Positions 48,237 through 57,344 of a stretch of 64,000 nt of DNA are shown here, in pieces. The notes beneath the pieces are model-generated. The model was not told where the DNA came from. It saw only the letters and a list, made by a program, of their open reading frames with translations, and did no database searches. The translations under genes were made by a program, and so were the position numbers. The DNA is from Schlegelella_A sp965246805. GTDB taxonomy: Bacteria > Pseudomonadota > Gammaproteobacteria > Burkholderiales > Burkholderiaceae_C. Every line of letters starts with the position of its first letter. The first letter of the stretch is position 1. The stretch lies in assembly GCA_965246805.1 (NCBI GenBank), contig CBDFFO010000003.1, forward strand, positions 1 to 64,000. Reading direction: 5' to 3'.

Positions 48237-48773
48237 ATGGACTCGATCAACCGGAACCAGCCCGAAGACAACCACGCCGATCTGCAGGGGGCCGAAGCCC
48301 TTGAGCGCATCCGCGAGATGGTGAAGAAGGCCGAGAGTTGCTTCTTCTGCACCGCGGTGAGCACCGGCAGCACCGGCGCGACGCGGCCGATGAGCGTCCA
48401 GCAGGTCGACGACGCGGGCGACCTGTGGTTCCTGAGTGCGGCCGACAGTCACAAGAACAACGAGATCGCCCGGAACAGCGCGGTGCGGCTCTTCTTTCAG
48501 GCGTCCGAACATTCGGGATTTCTCACGCTCACCGGCACCGCCTCGATCACCCGCGACAAGGCCCGGATCGAAGATCTCTGGGAGCCGATTTTGAAGACCT
48601 GGTTCACCGAAGGCGTGGACGACCCGCGAATCACCGCGATCAGGGTCGTGCCTGCCGGTGGCTATTACTGGGACAACAAGCACGGCAACGCGGTGGCCGG
48701 CATCAAGATGATGGTCGGCGCGGCGATCGGAAAGACGCTCGACGATTCGATCGAGGGAACGCTTTCGGTTTGA
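48237..48773 (+). CDS. Pyridoxamine 5'-phosphate oxidase-like general stress protein
   Basis: A 178-residue FMN-binding split-barrel protein of the pyridoxamine phosphate oxidase-related, general stress type. Typical segments are SCFFCTAVSTGSTGATRPMSVQQVDDAGDLWFLSA, NSAVRLFFQASEHSGFLTLTGTASITRD and WTF-like KTWFTEGVDDPRI, then KMMVGAAIGKTL. Such proteins bind flavin and may reduce small compounds. ATG at 48237; there is no operon partner. Confidence 0.9.
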   Translation: MDSINRNQPEDNHADLQGAEALERIREMVKKAESCFFCTAVSTGSTGATRPMSVQQVDDAGDLWFLSAADSHKNNEIARNSAVRLFFQASEHSGFLTLTGTASITRDKARIEDLWEPILKTWFTEGVDDPRITAIRVVPAGGYYWDNKHGNAVAGIKMMVGAAIGKTLDDSIEGTLSV

Positions 48774-48948
48774 GCGCTGACGTTTCGCCGGCCTCTAGCC
48801 GCCCTTCGTTAGCAGGCGCAAAGCCGGATGGTGACGGTCACGCTGTCACGGTCGGAGAGAGGCATCGTCCGACGCGCCGGGGGCGCTTGTCCGATCGCAT
48901 TCACCGAGGTGGGCCCGCAGACTGGAATCCCACTCACGAGAACGTCCC

Positions 48949-49137
48949 ATGACCGACCCACGCAACATCGCCCACGACAAGAAGGTGCAGCAGGAAAAGA
49001 AACACAAGGGTGAGGCCGTCGCTCCAGGCGCCGACGAGAAGCCGCAGCCGGGCAAGAAGCCGCATATGGAACACCATGCGCATGACGAGCCGACCACGCT
49101 CAGCGACGGCTCGCCGATCGACGCACCCGCCAGCTGA
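48949..49137 (+). CDS. Small lysine- and histidine-rich protein
   Basis: A 62-residue, highly polar protein (KVQQEKKHKGEAV, GKKPHMEHHAHDEP), predicted to be disordered. It begins MTDPRNIAHDK with an ATG at 48949 and ends with a TGA at 49135-49137. Similar short proteins occur in other Burkholderiales. The histidine- and lysine-rich stretch could bind metal or nucleic acid. No homologue is known to me. Confidence 0.6.
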   Translation: MTDPRNIAHDKKVQQEKKHKGEAVAPGADEKPQPGKKPHMEHHAHDEPTTLSDGSPIDAPAS

Positions 49138-49190
49138 GTTCAACGCGAATCGCTGGGCGTCGCGCAGATCGCGCGGAGCGCAGCCGAGCG

Positions 49191-50408
49191 CTAGACCCGA
49201 ATGCAGGCCGCGCGCGTGTCGGCGTCAAGCTGAAAGAGCGGTGGCACGATCTCCGCGCACGCCGGAATGACCTTCGGGCAGCGCGTGCGAAACACGCAGC
49301 CCGACGGCGGGGCGATCGGCGACGGCATTTCGCCCGACAACAGCTGGACCGTCTTGTGGCGCTCGATCCGTGGGTCGGGCAGCGGGATCGCCGACAGCAG
49401 CGCCTGGGTGTACGGATGGGCGGGCCGGTCGTAAAGCGCCTGCTTCTCGGCGAGTTCCATCTCCTTGCCCAGGTAGAGCACCAGGATCCGATCGCTGATG
49501 TGACGCACCACGGCTAGGTCGTGGGCGATAAAGATGAGCGAGAGGCCCTTCTTCTGCTTCAGGTCCTGCAACAGGTTGACGATCTGCGCGCGGATCGACA
49601 CGTCGAGAGCCGAAACCGGCTCGTCGCAGATGATGAGTTTCGGCTCGAGCACCAGCGCCCGCGCGATGCCGATGCGCTGACATTGCCCGCCGGAGAACTC
49701 GTGCGGGTAACGGTTGATCTGCTGCGGCGTGAGGCCCACTTCGGCCATCACGTTCTGAACCCGTTGCAGCACCTCGCCGTCGCTCAGCTCCGGCTTGTGG
49801 ATGCGCAGCGGCTCGCCGATGATGCGCGAGACCGTCATGCGCGGGTCGAGAGAGGCGAGCGGATCCTGAAAGATCATCTGCACGTCCTTGCGCGCGGCCA
49901 TCCAACCAGCGGTATCGCCGGCGGCGAGCTTCTCGCCCATCCAGACGATGTCGCCGCTGGTGGCCTTGATGAGATTCAGGCAGGCCCGCGCGAGCGTCGA
50001 TTTGCCACAACCCGATTCGCCGACGATGCCGAGCGTCTCGCCTGGGTAGAGATCGAACGACACCCCGTCGACTGCCTTCAGCGTCGATGGCGCCTGCCAC
50101 GGCCATGACTTGCGGTCGCGGATCTTGAAGTGCACCTTGAGATCGCGCACCGAGAGCAGTGGCACACGCGTATCGGGGGCGGGCACGAAGGCCGCGCGGT
50201 CGGTGCTGCGATGCGCGGGGCCGAGCGACGCCGCTGCCGCGGCAGTCGACGGCGTGGCGTCGCTGTGACGCCACGCCGGATCGCGGCTGACGTCGTCGGG
50301 CCCGGCGTTTGCATCCCGAACGTCGCCGCCCGCGAGGTCGACGCCGACGTGCGCCTCGTTCGAGACCGGGTTGTTGGCGGAGGTGCCGCCCGACACAGGT
50401 TCAAGCAT
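49191..50408 (-). CDS. oppF: Oligopeptide ABC transporter ATP-binding protein OppF-like
   Basis: Second ATPase of an oligopeptide importer. The 405 residues include an unusual N-terminal extension of about 85 low-complexity residues (Ser/Ala/Pro/Asp) before the ABC domain. Walker A is GESGCGKST, signature LSGGQ-like FSGGQCQR, Walker B VLEPKLIICDEP, and the C-terminal oligopeptide-transporter motif is CVFRTRCPK, a Cys-rich Fe-S-like region. The ATG at 50408 overlaps the end of oppD by eight bases. The long frame up to 50462 is not needed. Confidence 0.92.
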   Translation of the reverse strand: MLEPVSGGTSANNPVSNEAHVGVDLAGGDVRDANAGPDDVSRDPAWRHSDATPSTAAAAASLGPAHRSTDRAAFVPAPDTRVPLLSVRDLKVHFKIRDRKSWPWQAPSTLKAVDGVSFDLYPGETLGIVGESGCGKSTLARACLNLIKATSGDIVWMGEKLAAGDTAGWMAARKDVQMIFQDPLASLDPRMTVSRIIGEPLRIHKPELSDGEVLQRVQNVMAEVGLTPQQINRYPHEFSGGQCQRIGIARALVLEPKLIICDEPVSALDVSIRAQIVNLLQDLKQKKGLSLIFIAHDLAVVRHISDRILVLYLGKEMELAEKQALYDRPAHPYTQALLSAIPLPDPRIERHKTVQLLSGEMPSPIAPPSGCVFRTRCPKVIPACAEIVPPLFQLDADTRAACIRV

Positions 50409-51495
50409 GCTGAGCGAGCCTGGAGGCGGCGTCCGATTCGGTGTCGAGCTCGCGCTCTGCATTCAATTCGGCCAGCGAGAAATGGCACGCCCGCAGCACC
50501 GCCGGGTCGTGGCCCGCCGGCTCCAGCGGCGGCAGCACGTTGACGCACACGTCTCGCGCATGCCGGCAACGTGGCGAGAACGGGCAGCCTTTCGGCAGCG
50601 CGTTCATGTTCGGCGGGTTGCCCGGGATGCTGAGCAGCGTGCTCGACGCGCCGTCGAGCCTCGGCAACGCGGCAAGCAGGCCGCGCGTGTACGGGTGCGA
50701 CGGCCGATAGAAGATGTTGTCGGCGCTCGCATGCTCCATCACACGCCCGCCGTACATCACCATCACGCTGTCGCAGATGCCGGCGACCACGCCGAGGTCG
50801 TGCGTGATCAACACGATCGCGGTGCCGAAGTCGCGCTGCAGGTCCCGCAGCAGGGTGATGATCTGGGCTTGCACGGTCACGTCGAGCGCGGTGGTGGGCT
50901 CGTCGGCGATCAGCACCTCGGGCTCGCAAAGCAGTGCCATCGCGATCATCACACGCTGCCGCATGCCGCCGGAGAACTCGTGCGGGTACATGCGCACACG
51001 CCGCTTCGCATCGGGGATCTTCACCGCGTCGAGCATCTGCACGGCGCGCACGGCCGCGTCGTGGCGGCTCATGGCACGGTGCAGTTCGAGCACCTCGCTC
51101 ATCTGGCGCTCGACCGTCAGATACGGGTTGAGCGAGGTCATCGGGTCCTGGAAGATCATCGCGACGCGGTCGCCGCGGATCGCGTTGAATTCGTTCGGCG
51201 CGAGCTGGAGCAGGTCTTGCCCGTGATAGAACACGCGTCCGGTCGCTCGGCCGTTCTTTGCGAGCAAACCCATCATCGCGAGCACGGTCTGCGACTTGCC
51301 AGAACCCGACTCGCCGACGATGCCGAGCGTCTCGCCGCGACCCAGTTTGAAGTTGAGGCCGTTCACGGCGTAGACGGCACCGTCGTTGGTGGTGAACTCG
51401 ACGCCGAGGTCATCGACCTCGAGAACCGGTGTCTCGGCGAGCGAATCGCCCGCCAGCGGGGCGCCCGACGAAAGCCGGATCGGCGAGCCCATCAT
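50401..51495 (-). CDS. oppD: Oligopeptide ABC transporter ATP-binding protein OppD-like
   Basis: First ATPase of the importer. The 364 residues have Walker A GESGSGKSQ, signature FSGGMRQR, Walker B VLIADEPTTALDV and the C-terminal RGLLAALPRLDG and CPFSPRCRHA region. The ATG at 51495 overlaps the TGA of oppC by three bases, so translation is coupled. OppD and OppF form a heterodimer that powers OppB and OppC. Confidence 0.94.
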   Translation of the reverse strand: MMGSPIRLSSGAPLAGDSLAETPVLEVDDLGVEFTTNDGAVYAVNGLNFKLGRGETLGIVGESGSGKSQTVLAMMGLLAKNGRATGRVFYHGQDLLQLAPNEFNAIRGDRVAMIFQDPMTSLNPYLTVERQMSEVLELHRAMSRHDAAVRAVQMLDAVKIPDAKRRVRMYPHEFSGGMRQRVMIAMALLCEPEVLIADEPTTALDVTVQAQIITLLRDLQRDFGTAIVLITHDLGVVAGICDSVMVMYGGRVMEHASADNIFYRPSHPYTRGLLAALPRLDGASSTLLSIPGNPPNMNALPKGCPFSPRCRHARDVCVNVLPPLEPAGHDPAVLRACHFSLAELNAERELDTESDAASRLAQHA

Positions 51496-52397
51496 CGATC
51501 CTTCGGGTCGAGCGCGTCGCGCAGCCCTTCGCCGATGAAATTCGCGCAGTAGAGCGTGATCGAGAGCGCTGCCGCGGGGAACAGGATCATCCACGGCGTG
51601 GCCGACATCACAGCCGCACCGTCGTGGATCAGCACGCCCCACGATGTCATCGGTTCCTGCACGCCGAGGCCGAGGAAAGACAGCACCGATTCGGTCAGGA
51701 TCACCCCCGGCACCGTGATCGACGTGTAGATCACGACGATGCCAAGCAGGTTGGGCACCACGTGCTGCAGGATGATTCGCCAGGTCGGCACACCGATCGC
51801 GCGAGCCGCCTCCACATACTCTTTCGACCGGATGGCGAGCGTCTGGCCGCGCACGACGCGCGCCATGTCCATCCACGAGAACGACGAGATGACGAGAACG
51901 ACGAGCAGGAAGTCGCGGCCGAAGATGGTGACGACGAGGATCGCGATCAGCAGATACGGCACCGCGTAGAGCATGTCGACCACGCGCATCATGAAGCCAT
52001 CGATGCGCCCGCCGATGAAGCCCGCGACGGCACCCCACAACACGCCGAGCGACCCGGAGACGACCGTCGCGAGCAGACCCACGATGAGCGAGATGCGCCC
52101 ACCGATCAGCGTGCGCACGAGAAGGTCGCGACCGAGATCGTCGGTGCCGAACCAGTGGGTGCCGGCGAGCGTCGGCGAGATGCCCATCAGTTCGAAGTCG
52201 GTGTCTTCGAACGAGTGCGGCAGCACCCACGGGCCGATGATGCAGGCCAGCGTGATCAGCGTCAGCACGATCATGCTGGCGACCGCTGCACGGTTCCTGA
52301 AGAAGCGGATACGCGCGTAGACCCACGGGCTGCGGCCGACCGGCGCGGCCAGCGCTTGCGCGAGACCGATGTTCAACGTGGCGGAGTTGGCGCTCAT
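51492..52397 (-). CDS. oppC: Oligopeptide ABC transporter permease OppC-like
   Basis: Inner-membrane permease of 301 residues. There are six or so helices, with an N-terminal soluble segment first, and the binding-protein-dependent transport motif EYVEAARAIGVPTWRIILQHVVPN (EAA loop) that docks the ATPases. GTDDLGRDLLVRTLIGGRISL before the core is typical of OppC/DppC. The ATG at 52397 starts MSANSATLNIG. It is followed immediately by oppD. Confidence 0.93.
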   Translation of the reverse strand: MSANSATLNIGLAQALAAPVGRSPWVYARIRFFRNRAAVASMIVLTLITLACIIGPWVLPHSFEDTDFELMGISPTLAGTHWFGTDDLGRDLLVRTLIGGRISLIVGLLATVVSGSLGVLWGAVAGFIGGRIDGFMMRVVDMLYAVPYLLIAILVVTIFGRDFLLVVLVISSFSWMDMARVVRGQTLAIRSKEYVEAARAIGVPTWRIILQHVVPNLLGIVVIYTSITVPGVILTESVLSFLGLGVQEPMTSWGVLIHDGAAVMSATPWMILFPAAALSITLYCANFIGEGLRDALDPKDR

Positions 52398-52411
52398 GGA
52401 GGTCGGTTCGT

Positions 52412-53332
52412 TCAATACCGGATCTTCGGGTCGAGCACGGCATAGGCCAGATCGACCAGCAGGTTCAGCAACACCGCCAACACCGTCACCAGCACGACTA
52501 GGCCCAGCACCAGCGTGTAGTCGCGGTTCGACGCGCCGTTGACGATGAGCCGCCCCAACCCGGGCAGCGAGAACCAGCTCTCGGTGACGATGGCCGCGGT
52601 GATCGACGAGATCGCGAGCGGCCCCAGCACCGAGACCACCGGCAGCAGCGCCGGCTTCATCGCGTGGCGCAGCACCACGGTGCGCAGCGGCAAGCCCTTC
52701 GCGCGTGCGGTGCGGATGAAGTTCGAGCTCATCACTTCGATCATCGCGCCGCGCATCACGCGGCCGATGGTCGCGACGTTGATGAACGTGAGCAGCGCGA
52801 TCGGCAGCACCATGTAGCGGGGCTCGAAGTTGTTCCATCCACCCGACGGCAACCACGGCAGCCAGAACGCGAACACGAGAACGAGCGCGGGCCCGATCAC
52901 GAACGACGGGAAGGCGCTGCCGATGTTGCCGAGCAGCATCACGACGTGGTCTAGCAAGCTGTTCTGGCGCAACGCCGCCAAGATGCCGATCGCGACGCCG
53001 ATGAACACCGACACCAGCATCGAGATGCCACCGACCGCGAGCGAGACCGGCAACGCATCGCCGACCAGGCTGTTCACCGACCAGTCGGCATAACGGAACG
53101 AGGCGCCCAGGTCACCGTGGACGAGGCTGTTCAGGTAGAGCAGGTACTGCTTCCACAGAGGCTCGTTCAGGTGGTATTTCGCTTCGAGGTTGGCGAGCAC
53201 CGCGGCCGGCACCTGGCGCTCCGAATCGAAGGGCCCGCCCGGCGTGGCGTGCAGCATCAGATAGCAGACGGTGACGACGGCGAGCACCGTCGGGATCGTC
53301 GCGAGCGCGCGGCGCAGGGCATAGGACCACAT
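52412..53332 (-). CDS. oppB: Oligopeptide ABC transporter permease OppB-like
   Basis: A 306-residue inner-membrane permease with six helices. The N-terminal LATIPTVLAVVTVCYLMLHATPGGPFDSER and the EAA-loop RTARAKGLPLRTVVLRHAMKPALLP are family hallmarks. It pairs with OppC to make the pore. ATG at 53332; oppA lies 14 bases upstream and oppC 14 bases downstream, so the five genes are one operon. Confidence 0.94.
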   Translation of the reverse strand: MWSYALRRALATIPTVLAVVTVCYLMLHATPGGPFDSERQVPAAVLANLEAKYHLNEPLWKQYLLYLNSLVHGDLGASFRYADWSVNSLVGDALPVSLAVGGISMLVSVFIGVAIGILAALRQNSLLDHVVMLLGNIGSAFPSFVIGPALVLVFAFWLPWLPSGGWNNFEPRYMVLPIALLTFINVATIGRVMRGAMIEVMSSNFIRTARAKGLPLRTVVLRHAMKPALLPVVSVLGPLAISSITAAIVTESWFSLPGLGRLIVNGASNRDYTLVLGLVVLVTVLAVLLNLLVDLAYAVLDPKIRY

Positions 53333-53346
53333 GGCAGCAGCCCGGC

Positions 53347-54990
53347 TCAGTGCTTGACGATGTAGAAGTCTCTGCTGCGATACCGATCCATCGGGTTGGC
53401 TTCGTCGTAGCCGCCGACGTAGGTCTTCACCATTCGCGGCAATGTGTATTGCAGCAGCGGGATCAACGGGTAGTCGTCCATGATCAGCTTGGCGGATTCG
53501 GTCATCAGCGCCGTGCGCTTCGCGGGGTCGGTCGTCATGTTGCCCTGCGCGGCGAGTTCGTCGGCCTTCTTGTTGCAGTTTTTCTGGTCATTCTGATCCG
53601 AACCACACTGAACCAGCGTCAGGAACGTGCTGACATCGTTGTAGTCGGCCAGATAGCCGTGACGTGCGATCTGATAGGCCGCGTCGTGGCGCTTTCTGAG
53701 CAGCACCTTGAACTCCAGGCTGTCGAGCTCGGTGTCGAGGCCGAGCTTGGTCTTCCATTCGGAAGCGGCGAAGATCGCCATCTTCTTGTGGTATTCGCTG
53801 TTGTTGTAGGTGAACTTGATCTTGGTCCCGGGCTTCACGCCGGCTTCTGCGAGCAGCTTCTTGGCCTCGGCGACCTTCTTGTCCATCGGCCACGTGGCCC
53901 AGTCATAGTTGGTGACGTCAGCGCCACTGAGGCCCCTCATCGTCAGACCGTACATCGGCACCTGGCCGTCGGCGGTGACCTTCTTCGCGAGGATCTCGCG
54001 GTCGATCACCATCGACAGGGCCTTGCGCACGCGCACGTCCTTCATCAGCGGGTCGTTGTTGTTGAGCGCCAAGAAGCGGATGCCGAGGATGGCACCGTTC
54101 TTGACGTCGTTCGGGTACTTGGCCTTCAGCGGCTCGTAGGTACCGGGCGGCAGCTGGTACACCATCTCGTTCTCGCCAGACTGGTAGAGCTTCACGTCGG
54201 CGTTGCCGTCCTCGACCGGCAGGTAGGTGACCTTGCTCAGCACGACGTTTGCGGCGTCCCAGTACTTCGGGTTCTTTTCGATCACGACGCGGCTGTTGAC
54301 CTGCCACTCCTTCAGCACAAAGGCGCCGTTGCCGACCATGTTGCCGGGCTTGACCCATTCCTTGCCGAATTTCTCCACGGTCGCTTTATGCACTGGGGCG
54401 AATTGTGTGTTCGTCATCAGGTCGGGCAGGAAGGAGAGCGGCGACGAAGTCTTGACCTCGACGGTGCTCTTGTCGATAGCGCGAATGCCGATCGACGTCG
54501 TCGGCTTCAGGCCCTTGGCGGCGTCGAGCCCATTGAGGATGAAGAGGCCGTAGGTCGCGGAATAGGTCGACGCCGTCTTCGGGTCGAGGAAGCGGCGCCA
54601 GCCATAGACGAAGTCTTCCGCGACGATCGGCTGGCCGTTAGACCAGAGTGCGTTCGCGCGCAGCTTGAAGACCCACGTGACCGGGTCGGTCTGCTTCCAC
54701 GACTCGGCCACGCCGGGCACGATTTTGCCGCTGGTGGTGATGGCGGTGAGACCCTCGAACAGGTCTCGCATGATGTTGTTGGCGCCCACCGATTCGGCAA
54801 CCGCTGGGTCGAGCGACTCGGGCTCGGAACCGTTGTTGCGCGTGAACTCCTGCTTGGCAGCGAGCATCGTGCCGGCCGGCACGGTGGCCGCGACGGCTGC
54901 GCCGACGAAGGCGGCACCGACCACGAGGCCGGCGACAAGCCCGCGGGCGACGTGGACGCGGCGGATCGATGGGCGGCGAGTGGTATTCAT
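53347..54990 (-). CDS. oppA: Oligopeptide ABC transporter substrate-binding protein OppA-like
   Basis: Periplasmic solute-binding protein (family 5) of 547 residues that catches peptides for OppBCDF. It has an N-terminal signal peptide (GLVAGLVVGAAFVGAAVA), the early motif NNGSEPESLDPAVAESV, and FVYGWRRFLDPKTAS, with the C-terminal YPLIPLLQYTLPRMVK typical of OppA. It could also carry murein peptides. The ATG at 54990 gives MNTTRRPSI. The upstream 255 bases should contain the operon promoter. Confidence 0.93.
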   Translation of the reverse strand: MNTTRRPSIRRVHVARGLVAGLVVGAAFVGAAVAATVPAGTMLAAKQEFTRNNGSEPESLDPAVAESVGANNIMRDLFEGLTAITTSGKIVPGVAESWKQTDPVTWVFKLRANALWSNGQPIVAEDFVYGWRRFLDPKTASTYSATYGLFILNGLDAAKGLKPTTSIGIRAIDKSTVEVKTSSPLSFLPDLMTNTQFAPVHKATVEKFGKEWVKPGNMVGNGAFVLKEWQVNSRVVIEKNPKYWDAANVVLSKVTYLPVEDGNADVKLYQSGENEMVYQLPPGTYEPLKAKYPNDVKNGAILGIRFLALNNNDPLMKDVRVRKALSMVIDREILAKKVTADGQVPMYGLTMRGLSGADVTNYDWATWPMDKKVAEAKKLLAEAGVKPGTKIKFTYNNSEYHKKMAIFAASEWKTKLGLDTELDSLEFKVLLRKRHDAAYQIARHGYLADYNDVSTFLTLVQCGSDQNDQKNCNKKADELAAQGNMTTDPAKRTALMTESAKLIMDDYPLIPLLQYTLPRMVKTYVGGYDEANPMDRYRSRDFYIVKH

Positions 54991-55245
54991 GGCGCTTCGT
55001 TCCCGGTAGGAGCCCGATGGCGAAGATCGCGCCCGGAAGATGAAAGGTCGAATCCCGTGCCGCGACACGGGGTTCTTTGAAAGCGCTGGGATTCTATGGA
55101 TGCGCGGCGGTCATTGTGTCCGCGGGGTTACGAGGGTTTCGCAAGTTCCGGGCCGAGGCAGCTGCGTCGGTTCACCCGGGTCGACGTGGGGCCACTTGCC
55201 GTCAGCGCAAGGACAGCGCCGCCGGGTTCGGAGTGATGATGCGGC

Positions 55246-56019
55246 ATGACCCGCATCGCCGTCGTCAGCGCCATGCACGAGGAGCTCGCTGCCCTGCTCG
55301 CGCAGATGCCCGAGGGCCGCACGGTGCGCCGCGCGCGCCGCGACTTTCGCATCGGCGCACTCGACGGCCACGAGGTGGTGATGGTGCTGTCGGGCATCGG
55401 CAAGGTCGCGGCGGCGACCACCACGGCGTTGCTCGCCGGCGAGTTCGGCGTCGAACTCGCGCTGTTCACCGGCACCGCCGGTGGCCTGCACGCCGATGCG
55501 CGGATCGGCGATGTCGTCGTTGCGAGCGAACTGCTGCAGCATGACTTGGACGTTTCGCCGCTGTTCCCGCGTTACGAGGTGCCGTTCACTGGCCTCACCC
55601 GGTTCACGAGCGACCCGGCGTTATCGGCGTCGCTGGCGGCTTCGGCCGAAGCGCTTTTTTCGAGCGACACCCGCGCGGCGCAGCCGACGGCGCTGCACGC
55701 CGCGCTCGCCTCGTTCGGCATCGGCGAACCACGCGTGCACCGTGGCTTGGTCGTGAGTGGCGATCGCTTCGTCTCGAGCGCGCGCGAGAACGCCGATCTG
55801 CGCGACCGCCTGCCCGACGCGCTCGCGGTCGAGATGGAAGGCGCGGCGCTGGCGCAGGTGTGCCACGACATGGCGCTGCCGTTCGCGGTGCTGCGGACCG
55901 TCTCGGACCGCGCCGACGCCGCGGCGCCGGTCGACTTCATGCGGTTCGTGAGCGAGGTGGCGAGCCGCTACACGGTGGCGATCGTGCGGGACTTTCTGGC
56001 GTCGATCGACGCGCGCTGA
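55246..56019 (+). CDS. mtnN: 5'-methylthioadenosine/S-adenosylhomocysteine nucleosidase
   Basis: Hydrolyses MTA, SAH and 5'-deoxyadenosine, recycling adenine and methionine. The 257 residues show the family pattern: AMHEEL (catalytic Glu near 12-13), SGIGKVAAATTTALL, FTGTAGGL, VEMEGAALAQV with the ribose-binding Glu, and SDRAD with the catalytic Asp near 223. It is longer than E. coli MtnN (232) because of an insertion around 135-155. ATG at 55246. Confidence 0.9.
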   Translation: MTRIAVVSAMHEELAALLAQMPEGRTVRRARRDFRIGALDGHEVVMVLSGIGKVAAATTTALLAGEFGVELALFTGTAGGLHADARIGDVVVASELLQHDLDVSPLFPRYEVPFTGLTRFTSDPALSASLAASAEALFSSDTRAAQPTALHAALASFGIGEPRVHRGLVVSGDRFVSSARENADLRDRLPDALAVEMEGAALAQVCHDMALPFAVLRTVSDRADAAAPVDFMRFVSEVASRYTVAIVRDFLASIDAR

Positions 56020-56037
56020 GGCGCGTCGATCGACGGC

Positions 56038-56382
56038 TCAACGCGCAAGCCGAACCCGCAACACCTTGCCCACGTCGTCGAGCACCGCGCGCCAGTCGCC
56101 GGTTCGCTGCTGGCAGAAGAGTCGCATCACGCCCGGGTACCACGGCGAATCGCTGCACTCGGCGAGCCAGCGCCAGTCGGTCATGTGATGCGGCAACAGC
56201 ACCCAGCACGGCTTACCGAGCGCACCGGCCAGATGCGCGACCGCGGGGTCGACCGTGATGACCGGATCGAGGTTCGCGATCACCGCGGCGGTGTCGGCAA
56301 AGTTCGCGAGGTCGGCTCCGATGTCGAGCACCTCGGCGTGTCGAGCAAGGCGCTCATCGAAAGCGCGGCGCTGCGACCGACG
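56038..56382 (-). pseudogene. C-terminal remnant of a TPR/glycosyltransferase-9-like protein
   Basis: A minus-strand frame ending at 56038 whose last 115 or so residues match the C-terminal end of TPR-containing glycosyltransferase-9 (heptosyltransferase-like) proteins: ADLANFADTAAVIANLD, VDPAVAHLAGALGKPCWVLLP, then DWRWL and SPWYPGVMRLF. Nothing recognisable lies upstream: the frame before about 56382 reads through the neighbouring hydrolase in the wrong frame. The N-terminal TPR and GT parts are therefore missing. It overlaps the last 29 bases of the hydrolase gene. Confidence 0.7.
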
Positions 56383-57106
56383 GTGTTCGATCAGTGCGCG
56401 ACATCCACTCGACCGTCGCATCGAGCATCGCCTCGCGCACGGCGGTATCGTTGCGGCCGCTCTTAGCGCGCACGTGAAAAGCGTGATCGGCATCGTCGAC
56501 AACATGCAGTTCGGCGCCGATGCCGAGCGTCGCGCAGACGCCTTCGATCAAGGGCAACTCGGCGAGCTCGTCGCGCGTGCCTTGCAGGAAGAGCATCGGC
56601 ACCTGCACCGCCGCCAGATGCGCGCTGCGCTCGATCGACGGCTTGCCCGCCGGATGCAGCGGGAAGCCGACGAAGACGAGGCCGCGCACGCCGGGCATTG
56701 CCTGCAGCGCCTGGGCTTGCGAGGTCATGCGGCCCCCGAACGATTTGCCGCCGGCGAAGAGCGGCAGGTCGGGGCAGAGGCGCCTTGCTTCGTCGACCGC
56801 CGCGCGCACCACCGCGTGCGCGAGGGCGGGGGGGTCGGTGCGCTTCGAGCCGCGTTCGATGAACGGAAACTGATAGCGCAACGAGGCGACCCCACGTGCC
56901 GCCAGCCCGAGCGCGAACGCGCCCATGAAGGCGTGCGTCATGCCGGCCCCGGCGCCGTGCGCGAGCACCAGGCAGCGCCGTGCGTCGGGCGGCCGGCACC
57001 ACAACGACGAGACGTGCTGGACCGTCGCGCCGACCTCGATTCGAAGCGTGCCGGCGACGACCGCGACCGCGCCGTTGTCGCTGTCGTCACGCGCCGAGGT
57101 CGCCAT
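56354..57106 (-). CDS. Alpha/beta hydrolase (KANL3/Tex30-like dienelactone-hydrolase-fold)
   Basis: A 250-residue hydrolase of the KANL3/Tex30-like group. Conserved pieces are CLVLAHGAGAGMTHAFMG, FAGGKSFGGRMTSQ (nucleophile elbow with Ser) and the catalytic-His segment VVDDADHAFHV. The ATG at 57106 begins MATSARDDSD. The C-terminal 12 residues after EWMSRTDR are read out of a glycosyltransferase remnant, so the natural end may have been lost or replaced. Function in bacteria is unknown. Confidence 0.82.
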   Translation of the reverse strand: MATSARDDSDNGAVAVVAGTLRIEVGATVQHVSSLWCRPPDARRCLVLAHGAGAGMTHAFMGAFALGLAARGVASLRYQFPFIERGSKRTDPPALAHAVVRAAVDEARRLCPDLPLFAGGKSFGGRMTSQAQALQAMPGVRGLVFVGFPLHPAGKPSIERSAHLAAVQVPMLFLQGTRDELAELPLIEGVCATLGIGAELHVVDDADHAFHVRAKSGRNDTAVREAMLDATVEWMSRTDRTPSVAAPRFR

Positions 57107-57110
57107 GCGG

Positions 57111-57200
57111 TCAGCTTTGCGCGACCGGTGCCGCGAGTAGCACGGCATGCGTGAAGGCGCGCCGGATCGACACGTCGGTGGGCTTGCACGCGCTCGACAT
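57111..57200 (-). CDS. Possible 29-residue leader frame before the hydrolase
   Basis: ATG at 57200 with a GGAG six bases upstream, encoding MSSACKPTDVSIRRAFTHAV and ending AQS at TGA 57111-57113. The stop lies four bases before the hydrolase ATG, which itself has only a weak binding site. The spacing suggests translational coupling, but such a short frame can arise by chance. Confidence 0.28.
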   Translation of the reverse strand: MSSACKPTDVSIRRAFTHAVLLAAPVAQS

Positions 57201-57344
57201 GGTGAGCTCCGGGTGGCAGTGCCACGGTGAAAAGCCGCGAGTCTAGAACCCCGCCCCGCCGTGGCCGGGCAGGACGCACGCCGTCGCGCCTGCCGGCTGC
57301 ATCGCACTCGTCCGCAGCATCGCTATGGCATGCTTGCCCACGTC

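Noticed and set aside
55040..55060. GGTCGAATCCC resembling a tRNA T-loop
   Set aside because: No acceptor, D or anticodon stems can be formed around it.
55054..55071. CCCGTG/CACGGG hairpin followed by GTTCTTT upstream of mtnN as a terminator
   Set aside because: Only a six-base stem with a weak, interrupted T-run and no upstream gene on the same strand to terminate. It could be chance in high-GC sequence.
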